64,000 bases of DNA, from the NCBI GenBank assembly GCA_035946625.1, contig DASYZE010000053.1, forward strand, positions 1 through 64,000. The letters are read 5' to 3'. The position numbers and the translations under genes are program-made. The notes under the pieces were generated by a model. The model saw nothing but the letters and a program-made list of their open reading frames with translations, made no database searches and had not been told where the DNA came from. Source of the stretch: DASYXZ01 sp035946625 (GTDB lineage Bacteria; Acidobacteriota; Terriglobia; UBA7540). Every line of letters begins with the position of its first letter. Position 1 is the first letter of the stretch. Of this stretch, positions 44,745 through 54,603 are shown piece by piece.

Positions 44745-46928
44745 ATGTCAAGAAAAAGCGTGCTCTGGACGTTGGGAGCAGCGGTCTATGTCCTGATTAC
44801 AGTCAGTGCGGCGGCACAGTCATTGAGGAGGGCAGGCGCCCGAACTTCGGATCCCGCCCCGACAGCGGTAAGGCCGGTAGAGCCAGACTCTCCAGGAACC
44901 AGTTCGGCACTTACCGCCGGCCCTCAAGCTGTGGTGCCCCGCTTGATGAAATTCAGTGGGTTGCTCCGCGACGCCATCGGGAAGCCGTTGAGCGGCACCG
45001 TCGATGTCACCTTCGCGCTCTATAACACCGAAGCCGGCGGAACTCCCTTATGGTATGAAACCCAAAGCGTACAAGTTGACGAATCAGGCCGTTATACAGC
45101 CCTGCTCGGGGTGATGCATTCCGACGGCCTGCCCATCGACCTCTTTACTTCCGGCGAAGTCCGTTGGCTGGGCATTCAGGTGGGAGTGGAATCCGAACAG
45201 CAGCCCCGCGTGCTCTTAGTAAGTGTGCCCTATGCTCTGAAGGCCGGCGACGCGGCGACTCTGGGCGGCAAACCCGCCTCGGCATATGTGCTCTCCGAAT
45301 CGCAGAATGGAGCGACCTCCAGCGCTACTAATTCGTTAACCTCAGGAAAAACGCAGACAGGAACCAGCCCGAAAGATCAGAAAGGGCGCACAACCAACAC
45401 CACTGCCCTCACCCCCTGCGCGAGCGTGACAAGCGATGGCTTGGCTATTGCGAACTCCATTCCGATGTTCACCTCCGTGTGCAATGTCGAGAGCTCAGTC
45501 ATCACGCAGGTGAACGGCAGTGTCGGCATTGGGACCGCAAGTCCCCAAGCTGCGTTGGATGTTCAGGGCGGAAGCATCATTGTGCGCCAGGGCGGGTCTT
45601 GGCCAGTAATTCTGGCCCAGAGCTTTGGGAGCGTCTTCACCATCACCAACGGCGGGACCAACCAAATGGCGTTCGACTTCAACGGCAACCTAGGCGTGGG
45701 GACCACCAGCCCCCTCGGCCGTGTGCACGTCCAGAACGGCCCACTGGTTCTGCAAGATGGAGGAGCATGGCCATTGAGTATGGAGCAGGGATATGGGAGC
45801 GTCTTCACCATCTCCAATGGTGGTGCCCCGCGCATGGCCATCGATGCCTTGGGTAACGTGGGCATCGGAACAATGGCCCCTTCCTCCATGCTGGATGTGG
45901 CGGGTGAAATCAACGCTCTGGGAATCAATTCTGGGGCCATAAGTGCTGGTCCCAGTACTTTCGCTGCCAATTCGATTTCGGGGACCCAAGTCATCAACCT
46001 CATTCAAAACGGGAATGGAACAGGGCTGAATGTTATTAAGAACGGGACAATCGGTACGGGAGAGGCAGTTTTTGCGCCTGTGGGCGGCACCGCCATTGTG
46101 GCGCAAGGAGGCACGGCAGTGAATGCTTCCACTCCATCTAATACGGGCACGGCCATTTTTGCCCTTTCCACTGCCTCCAGCGGTGCGACCACCGGTCTGA
46201 ATGCCCAAGTGCAGAGCAGCGGGGGCTCGGCGATTCAAGCTACATCCGCCGCCACAACCGGACTTACTTACGGCGTGCAGGGCACAATTCACAGCCCCAG
46301 CGGGGCAGCCATCTTTGGGTCTGCTCCCGAATCTACGGGAACGGCATCTGGCGTGTCCGCCTATGTGGCCAGCGCCTCGGCGGTTGCCGGCAGTTATCAA
46401 AACAACGGGGGGGGCACGATATTGCTGGGATTTGGAAGTGGTACGAGCCCGGTTTTTCGCCTGGACGGCACGGGTAAAGGCTTCTTTGACGGGGGTACAC
46501 AGACGGGCGGGGCCGACTTCGCCGAGTCGGTTGCAGTACTCGGCAAGCATTCCCAATATGAGCCTGGCGATCTGCTGGTCATCGATTCCACTGGCCACCG
46601 CCGGCTCACCCTGGCGAATAAGCCCTATTCAACCAAAGTGGCAGGCATCTATTCCACCAAGCCCGGCGTGCTGGCCACGCCCCACGCGATGGACAATTCA
46701 AAATTGAAGGAAGAAGTGCCACTGGCTGTGGTGGGCATCGTCCCGTGCAAAGTAACAACCCAGAACGGCCCCATTCAAGTGGGCGACTTGCTGGTGAGCT
46801 CGTCCCTGCCCGGCTATGCCATGAAAGGAAGGAACCGAAGCCGCATGTTGGGCGCGGTGGTGGGCAAGGCCCTGGAACCACTGGAAAAAGGAAAAGGCGT
46901 TATTCAGGTCTTGGTCACTCTGCAGTAA
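44745..46928 (+). CDS. Secreted tail-fibre-like repeat protein, function unknown
   Basis: 727 residues from the ATG at 44745 (GGAGGT just upstream; the open frame extends to 44583 but without a ribosome site). Residues 1-26 are a signal peptide (LWTLGAAVYVLITVSAAAQ). An N-terminal beta domain (~65-190: FSGLLRDAIGKPLSGTVDVTFALY, LLVSVPYALKAGDA) is followed by Gly/Asn/Thr-rich repeats of phage-fibre character: GSVGIGTASPQAALDVQGG, NLGVGTTSPLGRVHVQNG, NVGIGTMAPSSMLDVAG. The C-terminal ~140 residues (GADFAESVAVLGKHSQYEPGD to the end) resemble a fibre-tip or chaperone-like domain. It lies 189 bases after the arylsulfotransferase. A surface adhesin or shaft is a reasonable inference. Confidence 0.65.
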   Translation: MSRKSVLWTLGAAVYVLITVSAAAQSLRRAGARTSDPAPTAVRPVEPDSPGTSSALTAGPQAVVPRLMKFSGLLRDAIGKPLSGTVDVTFALYNTEAGGTPLWYETQSVQVDESGRYTALLGVMHSDGLPIDLFTSGEVRWLGIQVGVESEQQPRVLLVSVPYALKAGDAATLGGKPASAYVLSESQNGATSSATNSLTSGKTQTGTSPKDQKGRTTNTTALTPCASVTSDGLAIANSIPMFTSVCNVESSVITQVNGSVGIGTASPQAALDVQGGSIIVRQGGSWPVILAQSFGSVFTITNGGTNQMAFDFNGNLGVGTTSPLGRVHVQNGPLVLQDGGAWPLSMEQGYGSVFTISNGGAPRMAIDALGNVGIGTMAPSSMLDVAGEINALGINSGAISAGPSTFAANSISGTQVINLIQNGNGTGLNVIKNGTIGTGEAVFAPVGGTAIVAQGGTAVNASTPSNTGTAIFALSTASSGATTGLNAQVQSSGGSAIQATSAATTGLTYGVQGTIHSPSGAAIFGSAPESTGTASGVSAYVASASAVAGSYQNNGGGTILLGFGSGTSPVFRLDGTGKGFFDGGTQTGGADFAESVAVLGKHSQYEPGDLLVIDSTGHRRLTLANKPYSTKVAGIYSTKPGVLATPHAMDNSKLKEEVPLAVVGIVPCKVTTQNGPIQVGDLLVSSSLPGYAMKGRNRSRMLGAVVGKALEPLEKGKGVIQVLVTLQ

Positions 46929-47010
46929 AGCAGGCTTTTTTAATGGGGCGAAGGACGTCACTCAAAAACGAGATGAGGCAGGGGAAGCGCCATCATATCC
47001 GGCCTCATTT

Positions 47011-47574
47011 TCATTTCTGCCGCTGGTAGTGAGTCTCCACATACGTTTCCAGATCCTTGCCAGGAGGCGCGAGCTCAAAAGTATCGGTGAACTTATCCGG
47101 GCTCAGGATTCTGTATGTTTTTCGGGCGTGAAAACCGGGCGGAAGATTTTCCATGCTCTCGGTGATAAAAACAATTGTCTTCCCGTCCGAGGACATTCGA
47201 TCGAGCACATATTGATTCACGAACCCTTCGCCGCTGAACTGGCGCAGGACAAATTTTTGTCGAATGCGGTCGTAACTGATTAGATCAAACCCCTGGTAAG
47301 TTTGACCTTTCGGATTTTTTTCCTGGGGCGGATAAATAGATTTCCCGCTGACTTGGAGAAAGTTTCCATTCAAGATAAATTCAACCCTACTTTCCACCTT
47401 CGATGTTCCGGGCCTTCCCACACTGGTCCCTTCCCACGCGCCGACAAAAAACCGGAATGGATTCCAAACGTCAACCTTCGGTCTTTCCTGCGCCGTAGCG
47501 AACGGCGGTAAAATGACAGCCAGGGCGAAAATGCAATTCCTTAACCGCCTTGCACTTCGCCGCTTAGTGTGCAT
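47011..47574 (-). CDS. Exported DUF1579-like beta-barrel protein
   Basis: 187 residues from the ATG at 47574, six bases after GGAGG; a TTG two codons earlier is less likely. Residues 1-28 are a signal peptide ending PPFATAQ. The rest is an all-beta domain (FRFFVGAWEGTS, SRVEFILNGNFLQVSGKS, KFVLRQFSGEGFVNQYVL), similar to the DUF1579/heme-binding lipocalin-like group that begins with a hGxWeG motif. The function is unknown. Convergent with the tail-fibre-like gene. Confidence 0.65.
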   Translation of the reverse strand: MHTKRRSARRLRNCIFALAVILPPFATAQERPKVDVWNPFRFFVGAWEGTSVGRPGTSKVESRVEFILNGNFLQVSGKSIYPPQEKNPKGQTYQGFDLISYDRIRQKFVLRQFSGEGFVNQYVLDRMSSDGKTIVFITESMENLPPGFHARKTYRILSPDKFTDTFELAPPGKDLETYVETHYQRQK

Positions 47575-47658
47575 AGCCAACCTCCATGGTTAATCATCCT
47601 ATCCCATTGAGCTTTTCGGCCTTGCCTTTATTTTTTGTGAGTAGGACTTTGAAAGAAG

Positions 47659-49074
47659 CTAAGTGAGCCGCGTCAAACCCATCAGGTAAGAGTCGACACC
47701 CCGGGCCGCCCGCCGGCCTTCCGAAATTGCCCAAACCACCAACGACTGGCCGCGGTGCATGTCTCCGGCGGCGAATATACCGGGCACCGAGGTCATGGAG
47801 TTTGCATCGGTTGCCACGTTGCCGCGAGCGTCCAGATTGATTCCGAACTGCTCGATCATCCCATGTTTCACCGGCCCGGCAAAACCCAGAGCCAGCAGAA
47901 CCAGGTCCACATCGAGGACAAACTCCGTTCCCGCGATGGGTTCGAATTTGGGCGGCGGCCCCACACGGATGGCGTGCAACTGGCGGACGTGCCCGTTCTC
48001 GTCACCGGTGAACTTCAGGGTTGATACCGCCCAATTCCTTACTCCACCCTCTTCGTGCGCGCTCTCGGTGCGCAGTTGGAGCGGCCAGAGAGGCCAGGGA
48101 GTGCTGGGCGAGCGCAGTTCAGGAGGCATGGGCATAATTTCAAATTGCTGCACCGATTTCGCTTTCTGCCGGTGGGTGGTGCCCAGGCAGTCGGCCCCCG
48201 TGTCGCCGCCACCGATAATGACCACATTTTTATCTGTGGCCAGGATTCCGTTCGGCACATCGTCTCCGGCTACGCGCTTGTTCTGCTGAGGCAGGAATTC
48301 CATGGCGAAATGAATTCCTGTCAGTTCGCGTCCGGGCACGCGCAAGTCACGCGGACTTTCCGCGCCTCCGGCCAGAAGAAGGACATCAAATTCCTTGCGC
48401 AGATCTTCCGCCGGAACGTTGTGCCCCACGTGGGCGCGAAGCTGAAACTTCACCCCTTCTTCTTCAATTTGGGCCAGGCGCCGGTCCAGCACATGCTTTT
48501 CCAATTTGAAATCAGGAATACCATAGCGCAGCAATCCGCCGGGCCGGTCCGCCTTCTCGAAGACTGTCACGTCGTGCCCGGCACGATTTAATTGTTGCGC
48601 CGCCGCCAAGCCGGAGGGGCCTGACCCGATGATCGCCACGCGCTTGAGGGTTCGCTTTTCGGGCCGCTCAGGGACAATCCAACCTGCCTGGAACGCGTGC
48701 TCGACGATCGTCTTTTCGATCACCTTGATGGTGACGGGAGGTTCGCTGATGCCGAGAACGCACGCAGCTTCGCACGGGGCGGGACATATACGTCCCGTAA
48801 ACTCCGGGAAATTATTGGTGGCGTGCAGAACGCGGATCGCATCCTTCCATCGGTCGCGAAAGACCAGGTCATTCCAGTCCGGAATAATATTATTTACCGG
48901 GCATCCGGTGTGGCAAAACGGGACCCCGCAATCCATGCAGCGCGCGCCCTGGTCGCGCACTTTTTCCTCAGGGAAGGGCTGGTAAACCTCGAAGTAATCC
49001 TTGATCCGCTCCGCCACCGGGCGGCGGGTGGGCAATTCGCGCGTGTATTCCATGAAGCCGGTAACCTTACCCAT
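47659..49074 (-). CDS. gltD: Glutamate synthase (NADPH), small subunit
   Basis: 471 residues. The N-terminal Fe-S motif has Cys46, Cys49, Cys54 and Cys58 in CMDCGVPFCHTGC. Two nucleotide-binding sites follow: IIGSGPSGLAAAQQLNRAGHDV for FAD (near 150) and VVIIGGGDTGADCLGT for NADPH (near 285). It passes electrons from NADPH to GltB. The gltB stop overlaps the gltD start by eight bases, giving tight translational coupling. This is the normal bacterial NADPH-GOGAT arrangement. Confidence 0.96.
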   Translation of the reverse strand: MGKVTGFMEYTRELPTRRPVAERIKDYFEVYQPFPEEKVRDQGARCMDCGVPFCHTGCPVNNIIPDWNDLVFRDRWKDAIRVLHATNNFPEFTGRICPAPCEAACVLGISEPPVTIKVIEKTIVEHAFQAGWIVPERPEKRTLKRVAIIGSGPSGLAAAQQLNRAGHDVTVFEKADRPGGLLRYGIPDFKLEKHVLDRRLAQIEEEGVKFQLRAHVGHNVPAEDLRKEFDVLLLAGGAESPRDLRVPGRELTGIHFAMEFLPQQNKRVAGDDVPNGILATDKNVVIIGGGDTGADCLGTTHRQKAKSVQQFEIMPMPPELRSPSTPWPLWPLQLRTESAHEEGGVRNWAVSTLKFTGDENGHVRQLHAIRVGPPPKFEPIAGTEFVLDVDLVLLALGFAGPVKHGMIEQFGINLDARGNVATDANSMTSVPGIFAAGDMHRGQSLVVWAISEGRRAARGVDSYLMGLTRLT

Positions 49075-52000
49075 GCAACACCTGCCCGGCTTTGGCAGAT
49101 TTGACCTGCGCCGCCAAGTCGGCGGGCGGGGCCAGCAGCACTGCCGCGGGAAGACGCGGAATGCCCAGCACGCGCTTGTATTCGTGTGGGAAGACTTTTA
49201 TAAACTTACGCAAAGTTGATTCCCAGTTTTCCAGGATCCATTTTGCCTGCGGGCTTCCCGTATATTCACCGTGTCGCGCTATTAAGTTCAACAATGTTTC
49301 GAGGTCTTTGGGATCGGTCACCCGTTCCAGATCCACTTCACGGCGATTGCACTTGATAGTCTCGAATTCGCCCTCCGACTGATCCAGCACAAAGGCAATG
49401 CCTCCGGTCATTCCGGCGGCAAAATTTCGGCCGGTTTTGCCGAGCACCACCACCAGGCCGCGGGTCATATACTCGCAACCATGGTCGCCCACACCCTCCA
49501 CCACGGCGGTGGCTCCGGAATTACGAACCGCAAAGCGCTCGCCCGCCATGCCATTAAAAAACACTTCGCCGCTGGTGGCGCCGTAGAGGCAGACGTTGCC
49601 CACCAGAATGTTTTCCTCGGCGACAAATTCGGATTTGCGCGGCGGATAGATAATCAGCCTGCCGCCGGAAAGCCCCTTGCCCACATAATCGTTTGCTTCG
49701 CCTTCCAGCGTCAAAGTTACGCCCCCGGCCAGGAACGCTCCAAAACTCTGGCCCGCCGAGCCCGTAAATTGAATTCGAATAGTGTCTTCGGGAAGACCTC
49801 TGGCGGCATAGCGCCGGGCAATTTCGCCGCTCAGCATTGCGCCCACTGACCGGTGAACGTTGGTGATGGGCAGGCTGAGATTCACGGGCGCCTGGTTCTC
49901 GATCGCCTCACGCGAATATTCGATCAGGCTGTTGTCCATGGCCTTCTCGATGCCGTGATCCTGCGAAATCTTGCAGCGCCGGCCCACGTGGCTCGGCACC
50001 GGCGGGTTGTAAAGGATTGAGGAAAGGTCAAGCCCTTTCGCCTTCCAGTGGGTAACGTCCTGGCGCTGGACGAGGCAATCCACCCGACCTACCATCTCGT
50101 CCAGCGTCCGGAAGCCAAGGTCCGCCATAACTTTCCTTAGATCCTCAGCGACGAAGAAAAGGAAATTGATCACGTGCTCGGGCTGGCCTTGAAATTTCTT
50201 GCGCAGTTCAGGGTCCTGAGTGGCCACCCCCACCGGGCAGGTATTCAGGTGGCACTTGCGCATCATGATGCAGCCCATGGCGATCAGCGGGGTGGTGGCG
50301 AATCCAAATTCTTCCGCACCGAGCAACGCGGCAATGGCCACGTCGCGTCCAGTCTGGAGTTTGCCATCCACCTGCAAACGCACGCGGCTGCGCAGGTCAT
50401 TCATCACCAGCACCTGATGAGTTTCAGAAAGGCCGAGTTCCCAAGGTATTCCGGCATGGCGAATGGAACTGATGGGCGATGCACCGGTTCCACCATCATA
50501 GCCGCTGATCAAAATGACGTCGGCATGAGCCTTGGCGACGCCGGCCGCAACCGTTCCCACCCCAACTTCCGCCACCAGCTTCACAGAAATTCGCGCCTGG
50601 GAATTGACCATCTTGAGGTCATAAATCAATTGCGCCAGATCCTCGATGGAATAGATGTCATGATGGGGCGGTGGGGAAATAAGACCAACCCCCGGAATGG
50701 AGTGGCGAATCCTCGCAATTACTTCGTCCACTTTGTGGCCGGGCAATTGCCCGCCTTCGCCGGGCTTGGCGCCCTGGGCTATCTTGATTTGAAGATCGCC
50801 CGCGTTCACAAGATAATGCGCAGTAACGCCGAAGCGCGCCGAGGCAACTTGCTTGATGGCGCTGCGGCGCGAATCACCATTCGAGTCCGGCACGTAGCGA
50901 GCCTCATCCTCGCCGCCCTCGCCGGTGTTGGATCGGCCGCCGATCCGGTTCATGGCGATAGCCAGCGTTTCGTGCGCTTCCTTACTAATGGAGCCGAAGG
51001 ACATGGCGCCGGTGGCAAAACGCTTCACTATTTCAGAAGCCGGTTCAACCTGATCCAGTAGCACGGGAGGTCCGGCGGGTTTGAAGTCAAACATACCGCG
51101 CAACATCAGGAAATCGCGGTTCTGCTGATTCACAATATTGGCAAACTCGGAGAATGTTTCGGGCTTGGATTGCCGCACGGCATGCTGAAGCTTGCTGATC
51201 GTAAGCGGGTTGATCAAGTGCTTTTCGCCGCGCACGCGATATTGATAGCTGCCGCCCACTTCCAATTCCGTGTCGGACTCGCTGGGTGGTTGAATGGCGA
51301 ACTGGTGCATCATCAATGCCTCGCGCGCCAGCACGTCCAAGCTGACCCCTTCGATCCGGGACGATGTTCCGGTGAAATAGCGTTCCACCAACGCGCGGTT
51401 CAATCCGATGGCTTCGAAGATTTGCGCGCCCTGGTAACTCTGCAAAGTGGAGATGCCCATTTTCGAGAAGGTCTTGAGCAACCCCTTGTCCATCGCCTTC
51501 ATGAAGCTCTTCAGGACTTTGTCGAAATTGTATTCGGACGGAAAGTAGCCGCTCTGAAACAGATCCTCAAGAGTTTCGATGGCGAGATAAGGATTCACCG
51601 CGCTGGCCCCGTAGCCGAGCAGCAGGGCAAAGTGCATCACCTCGCGAGGTTCGCCGGACTCCACCACCAGCGCGACTTCGTTTCTGGTTTTCTCCCGCAC
51701 CAGGTGATTATGGACGGCGGAAAGGGCAAGCAGGCTGGGAACGGGCGCGTACTCGTCATCCACGCCGCGGTCGGAAAGAATCAACAATGTATAGCCGGAT
51801 TTAATGGCTAATGACGCGCGTCGGCAAAGCCCTTCCACCGCCCGCTCGAGCTCGGCCCCGCCACCTTGGGCGCGGAAGAGCATGGGGAGGGTGGTCGAAA
51901 GAAAATCTCCCTGGCTCACGCGCCGCAATTTTTCCAGCCGCCAGTTGGTGATGATGGGATGGCGCAGCTTGAGTGTGTGCGCGTTCTTGGGAGTCTCCTC

Positions 52001-53674
52001 CAGAATGTTCCCCTCACAGCCGATGTAACAATTCAAGGACATCACCAGGTCTTCGCGAATCGAGTCGATGGGGGGATTGGTGACCTGGGCAAAAGTCTGC
52101 TTGAAGTAGTTGAAAAGCAATTGCGGCTTGTCGGAAAGGCACGCCAGCGGCGTATCCACGCCCATGGACCCAACCGGCTCCTCTCCCTTGTTGGCCATGG
52201 GGCCCAAAATGACCTTCAGATCTTCATCCGTATATCCAAAAGTGCGCTGGCGCATCAGGATGGTTTCATGGTCGGTGGTCTGCACGTGGGTGGGCGCGGG
52301 CAGATGGTCCAGGGTAATTTGATTTTCTTTCACCCACTGAGCGTAGGGTTGGCGGGCCGCCAAATCTTTCTTGATTTCCTCGTCGGAGATCAGCCGTTTC
52401 TTTTCCGTGTCCACCAGCAACATGCGCCCGGGTTCCAGACGGCCTTTCATTCGAACTTCCTCGGGCTTCACCGGGAGGACGCCGGCTTCCGAGGCCATTA
52501 TCACCAGCCCGTCTGAGGTCACTAAATATCGGCCCGGCCGGAGTCCATTGCGATCCAGTTTGGCGCCAATCAGGCGACCGTCGGTGAACGCCACCGCCGC
52601 CGGGCCATCCCACGGCTCCATCAGGGAAGCGTGATATTCGTAAAACGCCTTGATGTCCTCCGGCATGGTGGGATCATTGTCCCAAGCCTCAGGAATCAGC
52701 ATGGAGAGCACGTGAGGGAGGCTGCGGCCGGCGAGCGTCAGCAATTCCACCGCATTATCGAGCATGGCGGAGTCGCTCCCTCCCGGAATGATGATGGGGA
52801 GCAGCTTCTGCATGTCGGCGCCGAAGAGCGGAGAGGTCAGGTCAGACTGGCGCGCGTACATCCAATTGGCATTGCCGCGCAGGGTGTTGATTTCTCCGTT
52901 ATGGCATAGGTAGCGGTAGGGGTGGGCCAGTTGCCAGGTGGGAAACGTGTTGGTGGAAAAACGCTGATGCACCAGACACAGGGCGCTCATCACCAGCGGG
53001 TCTGATAGTTCACGGTAAAAATGCGCGATCTGAGGAGCGAGTAAGAGCCCTTTATAGACAATGGTGCGCGAGGAGAGCGAAGGAATGTAGAAAAACCCCT
53101 TTTCCTTCATGTCAGACTTGAGGACTTCCGCTTCCGCCCGCTTGCGCACAACGTAAAGCTTGCGCTCCAGGCCGTCCTGGTCCATATCCGGACTGCGTCC
53201 GATAAATATTTGCTCGATGTAAGGCTGTGTGTTGCGCGCCACGCGCCCGATGGTGTTGCCGTCAATGGGCGTGTCGCGCCAGCCCAGGAAGTTCAGACCT
53301 TCCTCGCGCGCGATTTTTTCCAATATACCTTCGCACAGGATTCGCTCGTGGCGTTCCACGGGCAGGAAAATCATACCCACACCGTATTCACCCGGCCCTG
53401 GAATGCTGAATCCCAGGCGAACGCATTCGCGCTCAAAAAAAGCGTGGGGAATCTGGATCAGAATGCCCGCGCCATCGCCCGTTTCCGGATCGCAACCGCA
53501 GGCGCCGCGGTGGGTGAGATTAATAAGGATCTGAATGCCTTTCAGAATAATATCGTGCGACTGGCGGCCTTCGATGTTGGCCACAAAGCCGATGCCGCAG
53601 GCGTCGTGCTCGTGTTGAGGGTGATAGAGACCTTGCGGTGCGGGCAGGCCCGCGTGGGTGGATCTGTCTTTCAT
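49067..53674 (-). CDS. gltB: Glutamate synthase (NADPH), large subunit
   Basis: 1535 residues. Makes two glutamates from glutamine and 2-oxoglutarate, with glutamine synthetase forming the GS-GOGAT cycle. The class II amidotransferase nucleophile is Cys26 in HDACGIGF, so the first 25 residues are a processed propeptide. FMN-barrel motifs (SVKLVAEVGVGTVAAGVAKAHAD, ISGYDGGTGASP) and the 3Fe-4S Cys cluster (CIMMRKCHLNTCPVG) are complete. A C-terminal GXGXG glutamate-synthase helix follows. The ATG has no Shine-Dalgarno but overlaps the stop of a small upstream ORF. Confidence 0.97.
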   Translation of the reverse strand: MKDRSTHAGLPAPQGLYHPQHEHDACGIGFVANIEGRQSHDIILKGIQILINLTHRGACGCDPETGDGAGILIQIPHAFFERECVRLGFSIPGPGEYGVGMIFLPVERHERILCEGILEKIAREEGLNFLGWRDTPIDGNTIGRVARNTQPYIEQIFIGRSPDMDQDGLERKLYVVRKRAEAEVLKSDMKEKGFFYIPSLSSRTIVYKGLLLAPQIAHFYRELSDPLVMSALCLVHQRFSTNTFPTWQLAHPYRYLCHNGEINTLRGNANWMYARQSDLTSPLFGADMQKLLPIIIPGGSDSAMLDNAVELLTLAGRSLPHVLSMLIPEAWDNDPTMPEDIKAFYEYHASLMEPWDGPAAVAFTDGRLIGAKLDRNGLRPGRYLVTSDGLVIMASEAGVLPVKPEEVRMKGRLEPGRMLLVDTEKKRLISDEEIKKDLAARQPYAQWVKENQITLDHLPAPTHVQTTDHETILMRQRTFGYTDEDLKVILGPMANKGEEPVGSMGVDTPLACLSDKPQLLFNYFKQTFAQVTNPPIDSIREDLVMSLNCYIGCEGNILEETPKNAHTLKLRHPIITNWRLEKLRRVSQGDFLSTTLPMLFRAQGGGAELERAVEGLCRRASLAIKSGYTLLILSDRGVDDEYAPVPSLLALSAVHNHLVREKTRNEVALVVESGEPREVMHFALLLGYGASAVNPYLAIETLEDLFQSGYFPSEYNFDKVLKSFMKAMDKGLLKTFSKMGISTLQSYQGAQIFEAIGLNRALVERYFTGTSSRIEGVSLDVLAREALMMHQFAIQPPSESDTELEVGGSYQYRVRGEKHLINPLTISKLQHAVRQSKPETFSEFANIVNQQNRDFLMLRGMFDFKPAGPPVLLDQVEPASEIVKRFATGAMSFGSISKEAHETLAIAMNRIGGRSNTGEGGEDEARYVPDSNGDSRRSAIKQVASARFGVTAHYLVNAGDLQIKIAQGAKPGEGGQLPGHKVDEVIARIRHSIPGVGLISPPPHHDIYSIEDLAQLIYDLKMVNSQARISVKLVAEVGVGTVAAGVAKAHADVILISGYDGGTGASPISSIRHAGIPWELGLSETHQVLVMNDLRSRVRLQVDGKLQTGRDVAIAALLGAEEFGFATTPLIAMGCIMMRKCHLNTCPVGVATQDPELRKKFQGQPEHVINFLFFVAEDLRKVMADLGFRTLDEMVGRVDCLVQRQDVTHWKAKGLDLSSILYNPPVPSHVGRRCKISQDHGIEKAMDNSLIEYSREAIENQAPVNLSLPITNVHRSVGAMLSGEIARRYAARGLPEDTIRIQFTGSAGQSFGAFLAGGVTLTLEGEANDYVGKGLSGGRLIIYPPRKSEFVAEENILVGNVCLYGATSGEVFFNGMAGERFAVRNSGATAVVEGVGDHGCEYMTRGLVVVLGKTGRNFAAGMTGGIAFVLDQSEGEFETIKCNRREVDLERVTDPKDLETLLNLIARHGEYTGSPQAKWILENWESTLRKFIKVFPHEYKRVLGIPRLPAAVLLAPPADLAAQVKSAKAGQVLHG

Positions 53675-53877
53675 CCGCGCACCGCGCTGGCAAGGGTTGA
53701 GGTTATTTCCGCGGTGGGTAAGCCGGAACTATCTTTGGGCTTTTGCTCGATGCGAGCAAAATTTTCAGCGGAAAGGCGAAATACATCGCGCAATCCATCT
53801 GCATCATGCAGTTTTCTGCGCCATTCGCGTTCCGATTTTTCCACCATGTCGGGTAGCCGCCAACCATCTGGATTCAA
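53671..53877 (-). CDS. Possible small ORF coupled to gltB
   Basis: 68 residues from a TTG at 53877, or 58 from the ATG at 53847. The composition is charged and soluble (VEKSEREWRRKLHDADGLRDVFRLSAENFARIEQ) and protein-like. Its TGA overlaps the gltB ATG (ATGA), and gltB lacks its own ribosome site, so this ORF may supply coupling. No family is recognised and no Shine-Dalgarno precedes either start. The rest of the gap to 54054 shows nothing clear. It could also be chance. Confidence 0.4.
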   Translation of the reverse strand: MNPDGWRLPDMVEKSEREWRRKLHDADGLRDVFRLSAENFARIEQKPKDSSGLPTAEITSTLASAVRG

Positions 53878-54054
53878 TTGAGCGCAACTTCTATTCTGTG
53901 GGCAAACCGGGGGCCAGGTGAAATGAATAGTTTTTATGCTGGCTATAAATTTTTGAGGGTGAGTTCAGGAGGCGGCGCCCACAGTTCAATTTGAATCAGG
54001 CGAACGATTGGGCTGGGCGGATATGCCGCAAACGACTGCAAGTTTGGCAGGCAC

Positions 54055-54594
54055 TTATAAGGGATCCCAAGTCATGTCCACTTTGACTGGAATCTCGTTT
54101 TTGATGGGGATGGTCAGAAGTTTCGGAGGATCGATTTTGAAATCGGACACGGTGGCGGGGATGGTTCCGGTTATTCGAATGTCTTTCCCTTGGGTGACAA
54201 GTTGAAATGAGACCTGCTTGTAGTGAACTGTTTGACCGGCAAACTGTATCTCCAAATCCACGTGGAGGCTGGGGGATGAGATTTCCACTTCGGGGAATTT
54301 TGTGCGCACCACGACCATGGGAAAATCTCCGCCGCGCGTCACTTGCAGCATGTGTAAATCGCGGTTGCTGTCCCCGGAATCGAAAGACTTGACGGGCGCG
54401 GCAATCAGAAAATCGCATTCTCCGGCGTGACAGGTGCCCTTGCCTCGTGCGCCATGGCTGACGCCATCGATCTGGTGCAGAGGGTGCGTCACATGATAGG
54501 AGAGCGAGGATTGCCCCAGCACCCATTGGCTGTCAGGAGGCGCAGGCGATGAAAATGCCAACCATAGGAGCGCCAACAGGAATTTGCTCTTCAT
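54055..54594 (-). CDS. YceI-like periplasmic protein
   Basis: 179 residues with a signal peptide (MKSKFLLALLWLAFSS). The mature part follows the YceI lipocalin pattern: SQWVLGQSSLSYHVTHPLHQIDGVS, then FPMVVVRTKFPEVE, VHYKQVSFQLVTQGKDIRITGTIPATVSDFKIDPPKLL. YceI proteins bind polyisoprenoid-type lipids and are often encoded with cytochrome b561. Here the gene starts nine bases after just such a neighbour. Confidence 0.75.
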   Translation of the reverse strand: MKSKFLLALLWLAFSSPAPPDSQWVLGQSSLSYHVTHPLHQIDGVSHGARGKGTCHAGECDFLIAAPVKSFDSGDSNRDLHMLQVTRGGDFPMVVVRTKFPEVEISSPSLHVDLEIQFAGQTVHYKQVSFQLVTQGKDIRITGTIPATVSDFKIDPPKLLTIPIKNEIPVKVDMTWDPL

Positions 54595-54603
54595 AATTTC
54601 CGC

